Assembly (NCBI GenBank): GCA_015066805.1 | Contig: SVNP01000014.1 | Span: forward strand, 1-62,999 | Source: Ruminococcus sp. | GTDB lineage: Bacteria > Bacillota > Clostridia > Oscillospirales > Ruminococcaceae | Direction of reading: 5' to 3' | Length of the DNA stretch: 62,999 nt | Shown here: one piece after another, positions 27,318 through 34,508 of the stretch | Position numbering within the stretch: position 1 is the stretch's first letter | How the letters are laid out: the number at the start of each line of letters is the position of its first letter | Notes under the pieces: model-generated | The model's input: the letters and a program-made list of their open reading frames with translations, nothing else | Database searches by the model: none | Told to the model about the DNA's origin: nothing | Program-made: the position numbers and the translations under genes

Positions 27318-28328
27318 TCAGGCGTTTTCCGAAAGGTAATTGTGCAGACCGTGGAGCTTCTTTGCCACCTCTGCAAAGGTTTCGGGACGGATAGACTGGG
27401 GGCCGTCACAGGCAGCATGCTCGGGATCGTTATGCACTTCGATGATCAGACCATCGCAGCCTGCTGCCACTGCTGCCACGGAAAGCTGCGGCACCAGCCA
27501 TGCTTTGCCTGCTGCGTGACTGGGATCAATGATTACAGGCAGATGGGTCAGCTTACGCAGTACGGGTACTGCACCCAGATCCAGCATATTACGGGTGTAG
27601 CTTTCAAAGGTACGCACACCACGCTCACAGAGGATTACGTTATGATTGCCGCCTGCCATGACATATTCGGCACTCATGAGCCATTCTTCGTAGGTGGCGG
27701 AAAGTCCGCGCTTGATCATAACGGGCTTTTCCTGTCTGCCAAGCTGTTTCAGCAGGTCGAAGTTCTGCATATTTCTGGCACCCACCTGAATCACATCCAC
27801 ATCCTTGAACAAGGGAAGCTGGGCGGTATCCATGATCTCAGTAACAATGGGCAGACCGGTTTCCTGTCTTGCGATCTTCAGCAGCTCCAGACCCTCTGCA
27901 CCCATACCCTGGAAGGAATAGGGAGAAGTACGGGGCTTAAAGGCACCGCCCCGCAGAAGTGTGGCACCGCTTGCCTTTACACTTTTGGCAATGGCAACGA
28001 TCTGTTCTTCGCTTTCCACGGAACAGGGACCTGCCATCAGGGTAAGAGTACCGCCGCCGATCTGGGTATCGCCAACGGTGACAACGGTATTTTCGGGGTG
28101 GAATTTGCGGTTTGCGTTCTTGTAGGGCTCCTGCACACGCTTTACGTCTTCCACAATATCCAGTGCGGAGATCAGGTCGGCATCAATAGCGGCGGTATCA
28201 CCCACCAGACCAAGAATGGTATGCAGCTCACCGGTGCTGGTATGTACTTCGATATGCTTTTCTTTCAGCCAGTCGATCAGGGTAGAAAGCTGCTGTGCAT
28301 CGGGATTCTGCTTCAATACTACGATCAT
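27318..28328 (-). CDS. aroF: DAHP synthase, type I-beta (AroF/AroG of Bacillus class)
   Basis: 336 residues from ATG 28328 with AAAGGAAG upstream; the longer frame crosses the attenuator hairpin. N-terminal ferredoxin-like regulatory domain (residues 1-70: [33 protein letters not shown]) precedes the TIM barrel with MAGPCSVES near 92, [17 protein letters not shown] near 121, [14 protein letters not shown] and DPSHAAGK. Commits PEP and erythrose-4-phosphate to aromatics. First structural gene of the operon, directly behind the attenuator terminator. Confidence 0.96.
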   Translation of the reverse strand: MIVVLKQNPDAQQLSTLIDWLKEKHIEVHTSTGELHTILGLVGDTAAIDADLISALDIVEDVKRVQEPYKNANRKFHPENTVVTVGDTQIGGGTLTLMAGPCSVESEEQIVAIAKSVKASGATLLRGGAFKPRTSPYSFQGMGAEGLELLKIARQETGLPIVTEIMDTAQLPLFKDVDVIQVGARNMQNFDLLKQLGRQEKPVMIKRGLSATYEEWLMSAEYVMAGGNHNVILCERGVRTFESYTRNMLDLGAVPVLRKLTHLPVIIDPSHAAGKAWLVPQLSVAAVAAGCDGLIIEVHNDPEHAACDGPQSIRPETFAEVAKKLHGLHNYLSENA

Positions 28329-28353
28329 GATAAAAAACTTCCTTTCTGAAATC

Positions 28354-28390
28354 AAAAAACGCCCACAGCCGTTTGGACTGTGAGCGTTTT
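28354..28390 (-). terminator. Attenuator terminator before aroF
   Basis: Minus-strand AAAACGCTCACAG, 9-base loop, CTGTGGGCG then TTTTTT. Upstream, CAGCCG (28419-28414) can pair with CGGCTG in the 3' arm and would form a competing structure. Position between leader peptide stop and aroF ribosome site is that expected of a ribosome-mediated attenuator. Confidence 0.85.
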
Positions 28391-28436
28391 GCGTCAATGG
28401 GGTGTCATGGTGACGGCTGGCAGAAATGCCTGCCGA

Positions 28437-28559
28437 TCAGATACCGGATGCCGCAATGGTTTTCGCAGTCAAACGACAACAGACCTTATCCATAAAATAA
28501 TAGATAAAGCCATAAAATCGATATTCGGTTGCGTAAAACAAAGCGGTAATACGGTTCAT
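28437..28559 (-). CDS. Phe/Tyr-rich leader peptide of the aromatic operon
   Basis: 40 codons, ATG 28559 to TGA 28437, with GAGAGGAG ten bases upstream. Residues 8-22 read FYATEYRFYGFIYYF, nine aromatic residues (4 Phe, 5 Tyr) in fifteen. The rest (MDKVCCRLTAKTIAASGI) is unremarkable. It lies between a consensus promoter and an intrinsic terminator ahead of aroF. Ribosome stalling on Phe or Tyr codons should expose the antiterminator and raise expression. A hairpin (CGCACAGC / GCTGTGCG, 28575-28604) precedes its ribosome site. Inference from layout; the sequence itself is clear. Confidence 0.85.
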   Translation of the reverse strand: MNRITALFYATEYRFYGFIYYFMDKVCCRLTAKTIAASGI

Positions 28560-28642
28560 GATGATAACTCCTCTCGCACAGCGATCTGCGCATGATGCTG
28601 TGCGGCGCTGCAAAAGATAGGGATAAGATACCTTATGTATCC

Positions 28643-28671
28643 ATTATATCACGAATTTGCCATTGTTTCAA
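28643..28671 (-). promoter_or_regulatory. Sigma-A promoter of the aromatic operon
   Basis: TTGAAA (28671-28666), 17-base spacer, TATAAT (28648-28643) on the minus strand. Transcription should start near 28636, giving a leader of about 310 bases before aroF that contains the leader peptide and attenuator. Confidence 0.9.
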
Positions 28672-28810
28672 GTGGCAGCTATACCGAGATTTATTTTCTT
28701 TTCCCACCTTGTTTTGTGCGCTTTGACGGTTTAAAGCTTTTTATCGGTAAAGAGATGAAGCGCATCCGGAGCGGCAGACGATCTGTTTGCCGAATATTGC
28801 ATGAAACAAA

Positions 28811-29620
28811 TCAGTTGCTTGTCGGATTTTCGGCCTGTCTGCAAAGGATGTATTCCTCTTGTGTCACAGAATGTACTTTCCAGTTGGGCGCTTCATAAAC
28901 ATTATGCCGCCAGACCTGATCGTCAGTATCAAATGCAAATGTATACCGGGAATACTCTTGTCTGATCGCTTCCTCTAGGGATGCATTCCATTGCCTGTAT
29001 GTTGTGAGATGTGTTTCTGCTGTTTCACAAACCGCTTCCGGCACAAAGTATACCGATATCGTTGTGTTGATGCCGGTGGTTTCTTCCATATCCAGCAGTA
29101 TTTCACGCAGTGTATCAAATTCTGCCGCATAATCTGTCGGAGCATATTGATCGGTGTTTACAAACACATCGTGGTATGCCCACGGTTCTTCTGCTTTGGC
29201 TGCATAGTCGGTAATGGTAACGGAAGCATAATCCGGAAATTCGGGACTTTTACCCATACATCCTGTATAAACGTAGCATTCTCCGAAGGTGCTTTTCAGT
29301 TTTGCTTCCATCATACCCGATAGTTCTGCGGCTATGATGCCCTGTGCGTAATCATCGGTAAACTGCTTTGCGTCAAGATCCTGCACACTGATTTCAAATT
29401 GCACTTCGGGATGCGCTGTTGGGGAACAGATCGCATGATATTCCGTTTGGGTTGTGTCCGCGCCAAGCGGTGTGGTCCATGTGTGACCAATTGCAAAGTC
29501 TTCATGATACTTTTCTTCCAGCAGCTTCTCCATTTTGTTGGATGGGTCACCGCAGCCGGAACCAAACATCATCAGAAGCCCTCCGCAGAAGAATAGAGGA
29601 AATGTTTTGCTTTGCATCAT
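28811..29620 (-). CDS. Predicted lipoprotein of unknown function
   Basis: 269 residues. Hydrophobic N-terminus with a lipobox-like MMFGSGC-G-D, Cys at residue 23, so lipidated and anchored outside the membrane; Asp follows Cys by one. The mature part is acidic, rich in Tyr/Asp/Thr (ISVQDLDAKQFTDDYAQGI, VTITDYAAKAEEPWAYHD) and looks like a single alpha/beta domain. No family recognised. ATG preceded by AAAGGAGC. Possibly cotranscribed with the upstream gene, 67 bases away. Confidence 0.8.
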   Translation of the reverse strand: MMQSKTFPLFFCGGLLMMFGSGCGDPSNKMEKLLEEKYHEDFAIGHTWTTPLGADTTQTEYHAICSPTAHPEVQFEISVQDLDAKQFTDDYAQGIIAAELSGMMEAKLKSTFGECYVYTGCMGKSPEFPDYASVTITDYAAKAEEPWAYHDVFVNTDQYAPTDYAAEFDTLREILLDMEETTGINTTISVYFVPEAVCETAETHLTTYRQWNASLEEAIRQEYSRYTFAFDTDDQVWRHNVYEAPNWKVHSVTQEEYILCRQAENPTSN

Positions 29621-29687
29621 TCAAAGCTCCTTTCGCTTGAGAATCATATTGACGGATAGCATCGGCAAGGGGATGAAATACCGGAGC

Positions 29688-30236
29688 TTAAGCAGTCTCC
29701 GCATCAAACACCCGTCGCATTTTTTCATTGGCAGAAGAACTGACCCCAATGCCGATCCAACCAAAGGCATCCGGATCGTCGTCCCATTCCAGTTGAATCC
29801 ATATGATACAGGGCTTTTTTGTCATGGGGCGATACAGCGTTACGGTGTAGGGGATTGCTTCCTGCTCTGTCAACGCATCATAGCCATGCAGCCGTCTATC
29901 AAACAGCAGATGCTCTGTGTTGCACTCCGCACATATTGCCTTTATCACAGTGATATCTGCAAAAAAGGGGCGCTCCGGTAGTACGATCTCCTGCCGGAAC
30001 AGACCAAACCGTCGCCGATAGATATGTACTGTGCCATCCGCATCGGATTTGCCGCAAATCGTACCGTGTCTTAACAGCTTGCTGCATTCCGCTTCATAGG
30101 CATCCAGCACAGCCTGTTCTTCGGGCGAATACCCATTCCGATAAAGGAGAAACGATCCACAGCCGCAGGGACATTGCAGCCGCAGGCGATCGTTTTCCGG
30201 CACGGCGATCTGTCGCAAATGAGTGGGAACTTTCAT
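29688..30236 (-). CDS. Unknown protein with Cys-rich, zinc-ribbon-like motif
   Basis: 182 residues. Near residue 22 CPCGCG and near 111 CAECN could form a four-Cys metal site. The middle holds YRRRFGLFRQEIVLPERPFF and the end an acidic QLEWDDDPDAFGWIGIGV. No signal peptide or membrane segment. Family not recognised. Three bases downstream of radA, so almost surely in its transcript; no functional link is evident. Confidence 0.75.
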   Translation of the reverse strand: MKVPTHLRQIAVPENDRLRLQCPCGCGSFLLYRNGYSPEEQAVLDAYEAECSKLLRHGTICGKSDADGTVHIYRRRFGLFRQEIVLPERPFFADITVIKAICAECNTEHLLFDRRLHGYDALTEQEAIPYTVTLYRPMTKKPCIIWIQLEWDDDPDAFGWIGIGVSSSANEKMRRVFDAETA

Positions 30237-30239
30237 GGC

Positions 30240-31625
30240 TTACCCCTTATTTGCCTCACGCTGCAGTACAGCAAAGGCCTCTTTCAGATTAGAAACGCCC
30301 TCCAGACGAATATGATACCGTTGGGTTTGCAGGGTGCGTAACGTCTGCTTTGGCAGAATACACAGAGTAAAGCCCAGCCGCTGCGCCTCCTGAATGCGCT
30401 GTGTGGCATTGGATACAGCACGGATCTCGCCGCCCAGACCCACCTCACCGAATGCCATGACCGTTTCCCCGATGGGCTTGTCCATCAGCGAGGAATACAA
30501 GGCCAGTGCAACTGCCAGATCACCGGCAGGCTCATCCAGACGGAAGCCGCCTACGATATTCAGGTACACATCCAGCGCACCAAAGAACAATCCCATCCGT
30601 TTTTCCAGTACCGCCAGCAGAATGTACACACGGTTGTAATCAAAGCCCGTAGCGGTACGGCGGGGGGTAGAAAGTGTGCTTTTTGATACCAACGCCTGAA
30701 TTTCCGCAAGAATGGGGCGGCTGCCTTCCATCATACAGCACACACAGGTGCCGGAAACACCCAACGGTCTGCCCTCCAGCAGCATGGCAGAGGGGTTTTC
30801 CACCTCTTTTAAGCCGCAATCGGACATTTCAAATACGCCGATCTCGTTGGTAGAACCGAAACGGTTCTTCACTGCACGCAGAATGCGGCAGCTCTGGTAG
30901 CGGTCGCCTTCAAAGATCAGCACCGCATCCACAATATGCTCCATGACCTTGGGACCTGCAATGGAGCCTTCTTTGGTCACATGACCCACCAGAAAAATGG
31001 GGATCTCCTTTGCTTTTGCGGTGTGCATCAGCAGATTGGTGCATTCTCTGACCTGCGGTACGGAGCCTGCGCCGGAATTCATGCCGTTAATGTGCAAAGT
31101 CTGCACCGAATCCACAATCACCACGTCGGGTTCGGTTTCCGCAATGGTATCACAGATGGCCTCGGCATCGGTAATGGTCAGCAGATACAGGCTTTCCGTA
31201 TCCACCCCAAGGCGTTGGGCACGCAGCTTGATCTGTCGGGCGGACTCTTCACCGGAAACATACAGTACCGAGTGAGATTCCCCCAAAAACTGGCAGATCT
31301 GGAGCAGCAGCGTACTTTTTCCGATGCCCGGTTCACCGCCCAGCAGCACCAGAGAGCCTTTGACCAGACCGCCGCCCAGTACACGGTTCAGCTCACCAAT
31401 GCCCGTATCGTAGCGGATATCTTCATTGGTGCCGATCTCTGCCAGCTCACGGATCTGGGCTGTGGCATTGACAGTGGCTTTGGAGCCGCTGCTGCCTGTG
31501 GGTACAGCGGCAGGCAGTTGTTCTTCAATGGAATTCCACGCACCGCAGGCGGTACATCTGCCGTTCCACTTGGGATATTCGGCACCGCAGGCGGTACATT
31601 CGTAGCGGATCTTTGCTTTTGCCAT
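30240..31625 (-). CDS. radA: DNA repair protein RadA (Sms)
   Basis: 461 residues from ATG 31625 (AGGAG upstream). Four-Cys zinc finger CTACGAEYPKWNGRCTACG at 10-28, RecA-like ATPase with Walker A LLGGEPGIGKST near 88, KNRFGSTNEIGVF (RadA-specific) near 255, and a C-terminal Lon-protease-like domain (DLAVALALYSSLMDKPI) near 375. Branch-migration helicase in recombination. Head of a unit with two downstream unknown genes. Confidence 0.96.
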   Translation of the reverse strand: MAKAKIRYECTACGAEYPKWNGRCTACGAWNSIEEQLPAAVPTGSSGSKATVNATAQIRELAEIGTNEDIRYDTGIGELNRVLGGGLVKGSLVLLGGEPGIGKSTLLLQICQFLGESHSVLYVSGEESARQIKLRAQRLGVDTESLYLLTITDAEAICDTIAETEPDVVIVDSVQTLHINGMNSGAGSVPQVRECTNLLMHTAKAKEIPIFLVGHVTKEGSIAGPKVMEHIVDAVLIFEGDRYQSCRILRAVKNRFGSTNEIGVFEMSDCGLKEVENPSAMLLEGRPLGVSGTCVCCMMEGSRPILAEIQALVSKSTLSTPRRTATGFDYNRVYILLAVLEKRMGLFFGALDVYLNIVGGFRLDEPAGDLAVALALYSSLMDKPIGETVMAFGEVGLGGEIRAVSNATQRIQEAQRLGFTLCILPKQTLRTLQTQRYHIRLEGVSNLKEAFAVLQREANKG

Positions 31626-31644
31626 AGTGCTTCTCCTGTTCATC

Positions 31645-31676
31645 AAAAAAAGCCGGCATCATTGCGGATACCGGCT
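31645..31676 (-). terminator. Terminator after the small membrane protein gene
   Basis: AGCCGG / CCGGCT arms with inner AT pairs and, on the minus strand, a run of seven T. Separates the 49-residue gene from radA. Confidence 0.75.
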
Positions 31677-31685
31677 GTCTGGTCG

Positions 31686-31835
31686 TTATAAAAAGGGCAT
31701 AAGAATCACGCCCAGCAGCATGACTGCGACGAGAATGATCACAGCGATCCGCAGACCGCGTTTTTTGGGATCGACCTTTTGTTGCTGTACGGGCTTTGCG
31801 TTTGCCTCTGCACGGCGTTGGGCACGGTTTTTCAT
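31686..31835 (-). CDS. 49-residue single-span membrane protein
   Basis: ATG 31835 with CGAAAGGAG upstream. A basic N-terminal half (NRAQRRAEANAK, DPKKRGLR) is followed by one membrane helix (IAVIILVAVMLLGVILMPFL) at the C-terminus, predicted N-in. Own ribosome site and flanking terminators support a real gene. Function unknown. Confidence 0.7.
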   Translation of the reverse strand: MKNRAQRRAEANAKPVQQQKVDPKKRGLRIAVIILVAVMLLGVILMPFL

Positions 31836-31868
31836 GATCGCTGTACTCCTTTCGGTTTCGGGTAGGAA

Positions 31869-31897
31869 AAATGCCCCTTTTTTCCGAAGGGGCATTT
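31869..31897 (-). terminator. Terminator behind tRNA-Leu
   Basis: AAATGCCCCTT / AAGGGGCATTT perfect 11-bp stem, minus-strand T-run follows. It sits nine bases beyond the tRNA CCA end and just upstream of the small membrane gene. Confidence 0.8.
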
Positions 31898-31905
31898 ACC
31901 GTTTT

Positions 31906-31992
31906 TGGTGCCGATGGCGGGACTTGAACCCGCACGGTATCGCTACCAACGGATTTTGAGTCCGTCACGTCTGCCAATTCCATCACATCGGC
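31906..31992 (-). tRNA. tRNA-Leu (anticodon CAA)
   Basis: 87 nt including encoded CCA. Acceptor GCCGATG/CATCGGC with discriminator A, anticodon stem ACGGA/TCCGT with loop CTCAAAA giving anticodon CAA (reads UUG), a long variable arm as in class II tRNAs, and T-loop GGGTTCAAGTCCC. Promoter just upstream. Confidence 0.96.
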
Positions 31993-32001
31993 TCGCAGAA
32001 T

Positions 32002-32030
32002 ATTATACCACAACAGCCATGAAAAGTCAA
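32002..32030 (-). promoter_or_regulatory. Promoter of tRNA-Leu
   Basis: TTGACT (32030-32025), 17 bases, TATAAT (32007-32002) on the minus strand; start would fall a few bases before the mature tRNA 5' end. Confidence 0.88.
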
Positions 32031-32142
32031 TATGTTTTGCGGAAGTTTTGCAGTGAACAAAAAAAAAGCCGACCCCACTTTCGTCAATATGCACAAAAAG
32101 AATGCCCGTTTTTCGGGAAAACGATGAAATTTCAAATATCGC

Positions 32143-32171
32143 TTGCAACATAGGAAAATGCGTGTTATAAT
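32143..32171 (+). promoter_or_regulatory. Promoter of the EF-G-like gene
   Basis: TTGCAA (32143-32148), 17-base spacer, TATAAT (32166-32171). Leader of about 110 bases to ATG 32288. The 295 bases 31993-32287 contain only this and the divergent tRNA promoter. Confidence 0.85.
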
Positions 32172-32287
32172 ATTTTCTATATTGGGTGCGTTGGAGCAGC
32201 TTGAGTCGTGCTACTACAAATCCTGCACTGCTTTTCCGAAATTTGATCAACGGTATAGGCTGCATAGCGCACTTTTGGGAGGATCTC

Positions 32288-34381
32288 ATGAAACAATTGG
32301 AAACCGGCAAAATCAAAAACGTCACACTCGCCGGCCATAGCGGCTGCGGTAAAACTGCTCTCGCAGAGGCACTGCTGTTTCAGGCCGGAGTGACCGACCG
32401 TCTGGGTAAATCCGCTGAGGGCAACACCGTATGCGACTACGACCCCGAGGAGATCAAGCGCAAATTCTCAATCAACCTTTCTCTTGCCAATTTTGAGGTT
32501 GGCGAGAACAAGATCAACCTGATCGACACCCCCGGTCTGTTTGACTTTGCAGCCGGCATGAACGAGGGTCTGTATGCAGGCGATACCGTCATGATCTGTG
32601 TATCTGCAAAATCCGGTGTGCACGTTGGCACCAAGAAGGCATACGAGGCTGCCATCAAGCGCGGCAAGCACGTTATGTTCGTAATGACCAAGATCGACGA
32701 CCCCAATCAGGATTTCTACAAGTCTCTGGAAATGCTGAAGGAGAACTTCGGTACGGCTGTGTGCCCTGTTGTGGTGCCGCAGATCGTGGACGGCAAGGCA
32801 GTTTCTCTGGTGCATCTGGGCAGACTGAAGTCCTATACATACGCAGGCAAGGGCGCACCTGCCATCGGTGAGATCACCACCGATACCATGCTCTCCGCCA
32901 AGGAGGACATTTCTGCTGAGGCTCTTATCGAGACTCTGAGCGAGGCTGTTGCCGAGTCCGAAGACGCTCTCATGGAGAAGTTCTTTGCAGGCGAGCCCTT
33001 TACCCAGGAGGAGATCAGCCACGGTATCCACGCAAGTATGCGTACCGGTAAGGCTTACCCTGTCTTTACCGTATCCAGCACCAATCTGATGGGTATTGAT
33101 CTGCTGCTGGAGTTCACTAAGTACCTGCCCGCAGCCAATGCCATGGGTGAGATCAAGGCCGCCGACAAGGACGGCAAGGATGTTGCTGTTTCCATGGACG
33201 AAAAGGCTCCCGTTTCTGCCTTTGTATTCAAGACCATCGCTGACCCCTTTGTGGGCAAGATGAGCTTCATCAAGGTTATGTCCGGTACCCTTTCTGCCGA
33301 CAAGGAACTGATCAATGCTACCACCGGTGCTTCCGAGCGTATCGGTAAGCTGTATACCATGGTAGGTAAAAAGCAGACTGAAGTAACCAAGGCCATTGCC
33401 GGTGATATCGTTGTGGCAACCAAGATCGCTGCCAATACCGGTGATACCATCTGTGCACAGGAGCGTGTCATCGCTTATCCCGAGATTGGCTACCCCAAGC
33501 CCTGCTATAAGATGGCTGTAAAGGCCAAGGCACAGGGCGATGAGGCAAAGATCTCCAACGGTATCCAGCGTCTGCTGGAGGAGGACAAGAGCCTGTCCTA
33601 CGGTCTGGATTCTATGACTAAGGAAATGATACTGGGCGGTCTGGGCGACCAGCATCTGGATATTGCCATGGCAAAGCTGAAGAGCAAGTTCGGCGCTGAG
33701 GTGTTGCTGGAGGTGCCCCGTGTGGCTTATCGTGAAACCATCCGCAAGAAGGTTTCTCAGCGTGGTAAGCATAAGAAGCAGTCCGGCGGTCACGGCCAGT
33801 TTGGTGATGTTGTCATCGAGTTTGAGCCCTGCGACAGCGATTCTCTGGTATTTGAGGAGCGTGTGTTCGGCGGTGCTGTGCCCAAGAACTTCTTCCCTGC
33901 AGTGGAAAAGGGTCTGCAGGATTGCGTCAAGAAGGGCGTGCTGGCAGGCTGCCCCGTAGTCGGCCTGAAGGCTACTCTGGTGGATGGTTCCTACCACCCT
34001 GTTGATTCTTCCGAAATGGCCTTTAAGACTGCTGCTTCTCTGGCCTATAAGGAGGGCCTGAAGCAGGCTGGCCCCGTGCTGCTGGAGCCTATCGGCTCTC
34101 TGGAGGTTTCGATTCCCGATGCCAAGACCGGCGATGTGATGGGTGACCTGAACAAGCGTCGCGGCAGAGTGCTGGGTATGGAACCCGCCGGCAAGGGCAT
34201 GACCGTGATCTCTGCGGAAGTTCCCATGCGTGAAATGCACGATTTCGCTATGTATCTGCGCCAGGTGGCAAGAGGCATGGGTGAATTCACCTTCTCCTTC
34301 CTGCGCTATGAGCAGCTCCCCGGCAATCTGGTGGATGACGTGGTGGCAAGCCTGAAGTCCGCTGCCGATGACGAGGATTGA
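32288..34381 (+). CDS. Elongation factor G-like GTPase with altered G3 and G4 motifs
   Basis: 697 residues from ATG 32288 (GGGAGGATCTC upstream). Full EF-G layout: G domain, domain II, and III-V (VPRVAYRETIRKK, GGHGQFGDVVIEFEP, AEVPMREMHDFAMYLR). G1 is GHSGCGKT at 17-24. G3 is DTPGLFDF where EF-G has DTPGHVDF, so the catalytic His is Leu. G4 is MTKID, Thr for Asn of NKxD. It belongs to the EF-G-like paralogues of Firmicutes rather than housekeeping fusA. Possibly a ribosome-associated factor with slow or conditional GTP hydrolysis; that is inference. Not a classic TetM by motif reading. Confidence 0.9.
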   Translation: MKQLETGKIKNVTLAGHSGCGKTALAEALLFQAGVTDRLGKSAEGNTVCDYDPEEIKRKFSINLSLANFEVGENKINLIDTPGLFDFAAGMNEGLYAGDTVMICVSAKSGVHVGTKKAYEAAIKRGKHVMFVMTKIDDPNQDFYKSLEMLKENFGTAVCPVVVPQIVDGKAVSLVHLGRLKSYTYAGKGAPAIGEITTDTMLSAKEDISAEALIETLSEAVAESEDALMEKFFAGEPFTQEEISHGIHASMRTGKAYPVFTVSSTNLMGIDLLLEFTKYLPAANAMGEIKAADKDGKDVAVSMDEKAPVSAFVFKTIADPFVGKMSFIKVMSGTLSADKELINATTGASERIGKLYTMVGKKQTEVTKAIAGDIVVATKIAANTGDTICAQERVIAYPEIGYPKPCYKMAVKAKAQGDEAKISNGIQRLLEEDKSLSYGLDSMTKEMILGGLGDQHLDIAMAKLKSKFGAEVLLEVPRVAYRETIRKKVSQRGKHKKQSGGHGQFGDVVIEFEPCDSDSLVFEERVFGGAVPKNFFPAVEKGLQDCVKKGVLAGCPVVGLKATLVDGSYHPVDSSEMAFKTAASLAYKEGLKQAGPVLLEPIGSLEVSIPDAKTGDVMGDLNKRRGRVLGMEPAGKGMTVISAEVPMREMHDFAMYLRQVARGMGEFTFSFLRYEQLPGNLVDDVVASLKSAADDED

Positions 34382-34402
34382 TTCCCTGTAAAACCGATAT
34401 GG

Positions 34403-34438
34403 AAAGCCGCCGCAGCTTCAGACTGCGGCGGCTTTTTT
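34403..34438 (+). terminator. Terminator of the EF-G-like gene
   Basis: AAAGCCGCCGCAG / CTGCGGCGGCTTT perfect GC-rich stem followed by a T-run. Confidence 0.92.
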
Positions 34439-34464
34439 GTGAGGGATGGGGAAAACGGGACAAA

Positions 34465-34496
34465 AAAATCCACCGGAATGTATTCCGGTGGATTTT
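34465..34496 (-). terminator. Terminator of the GH5 cellulase gene
   Basis: AAAATCCACCGGAAT / ATTCCGGTGGATTTT, 15-bp perfect stem with a two-base loop; minus-strand T-run follows. Just after the cellulase stop at 34509. Confidence 0.88.
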
Positions 34497-34508
34497 GTGG
34501 TTTACAGA

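Noticed and set aside
32288-34381. Tetracycline resistance (TetM-type) protein
   Set aside because: Altered G3/G4 motifs and EF-G-like C-terminal domains fit an EF-G paralogue better; no resistance or mobile context.
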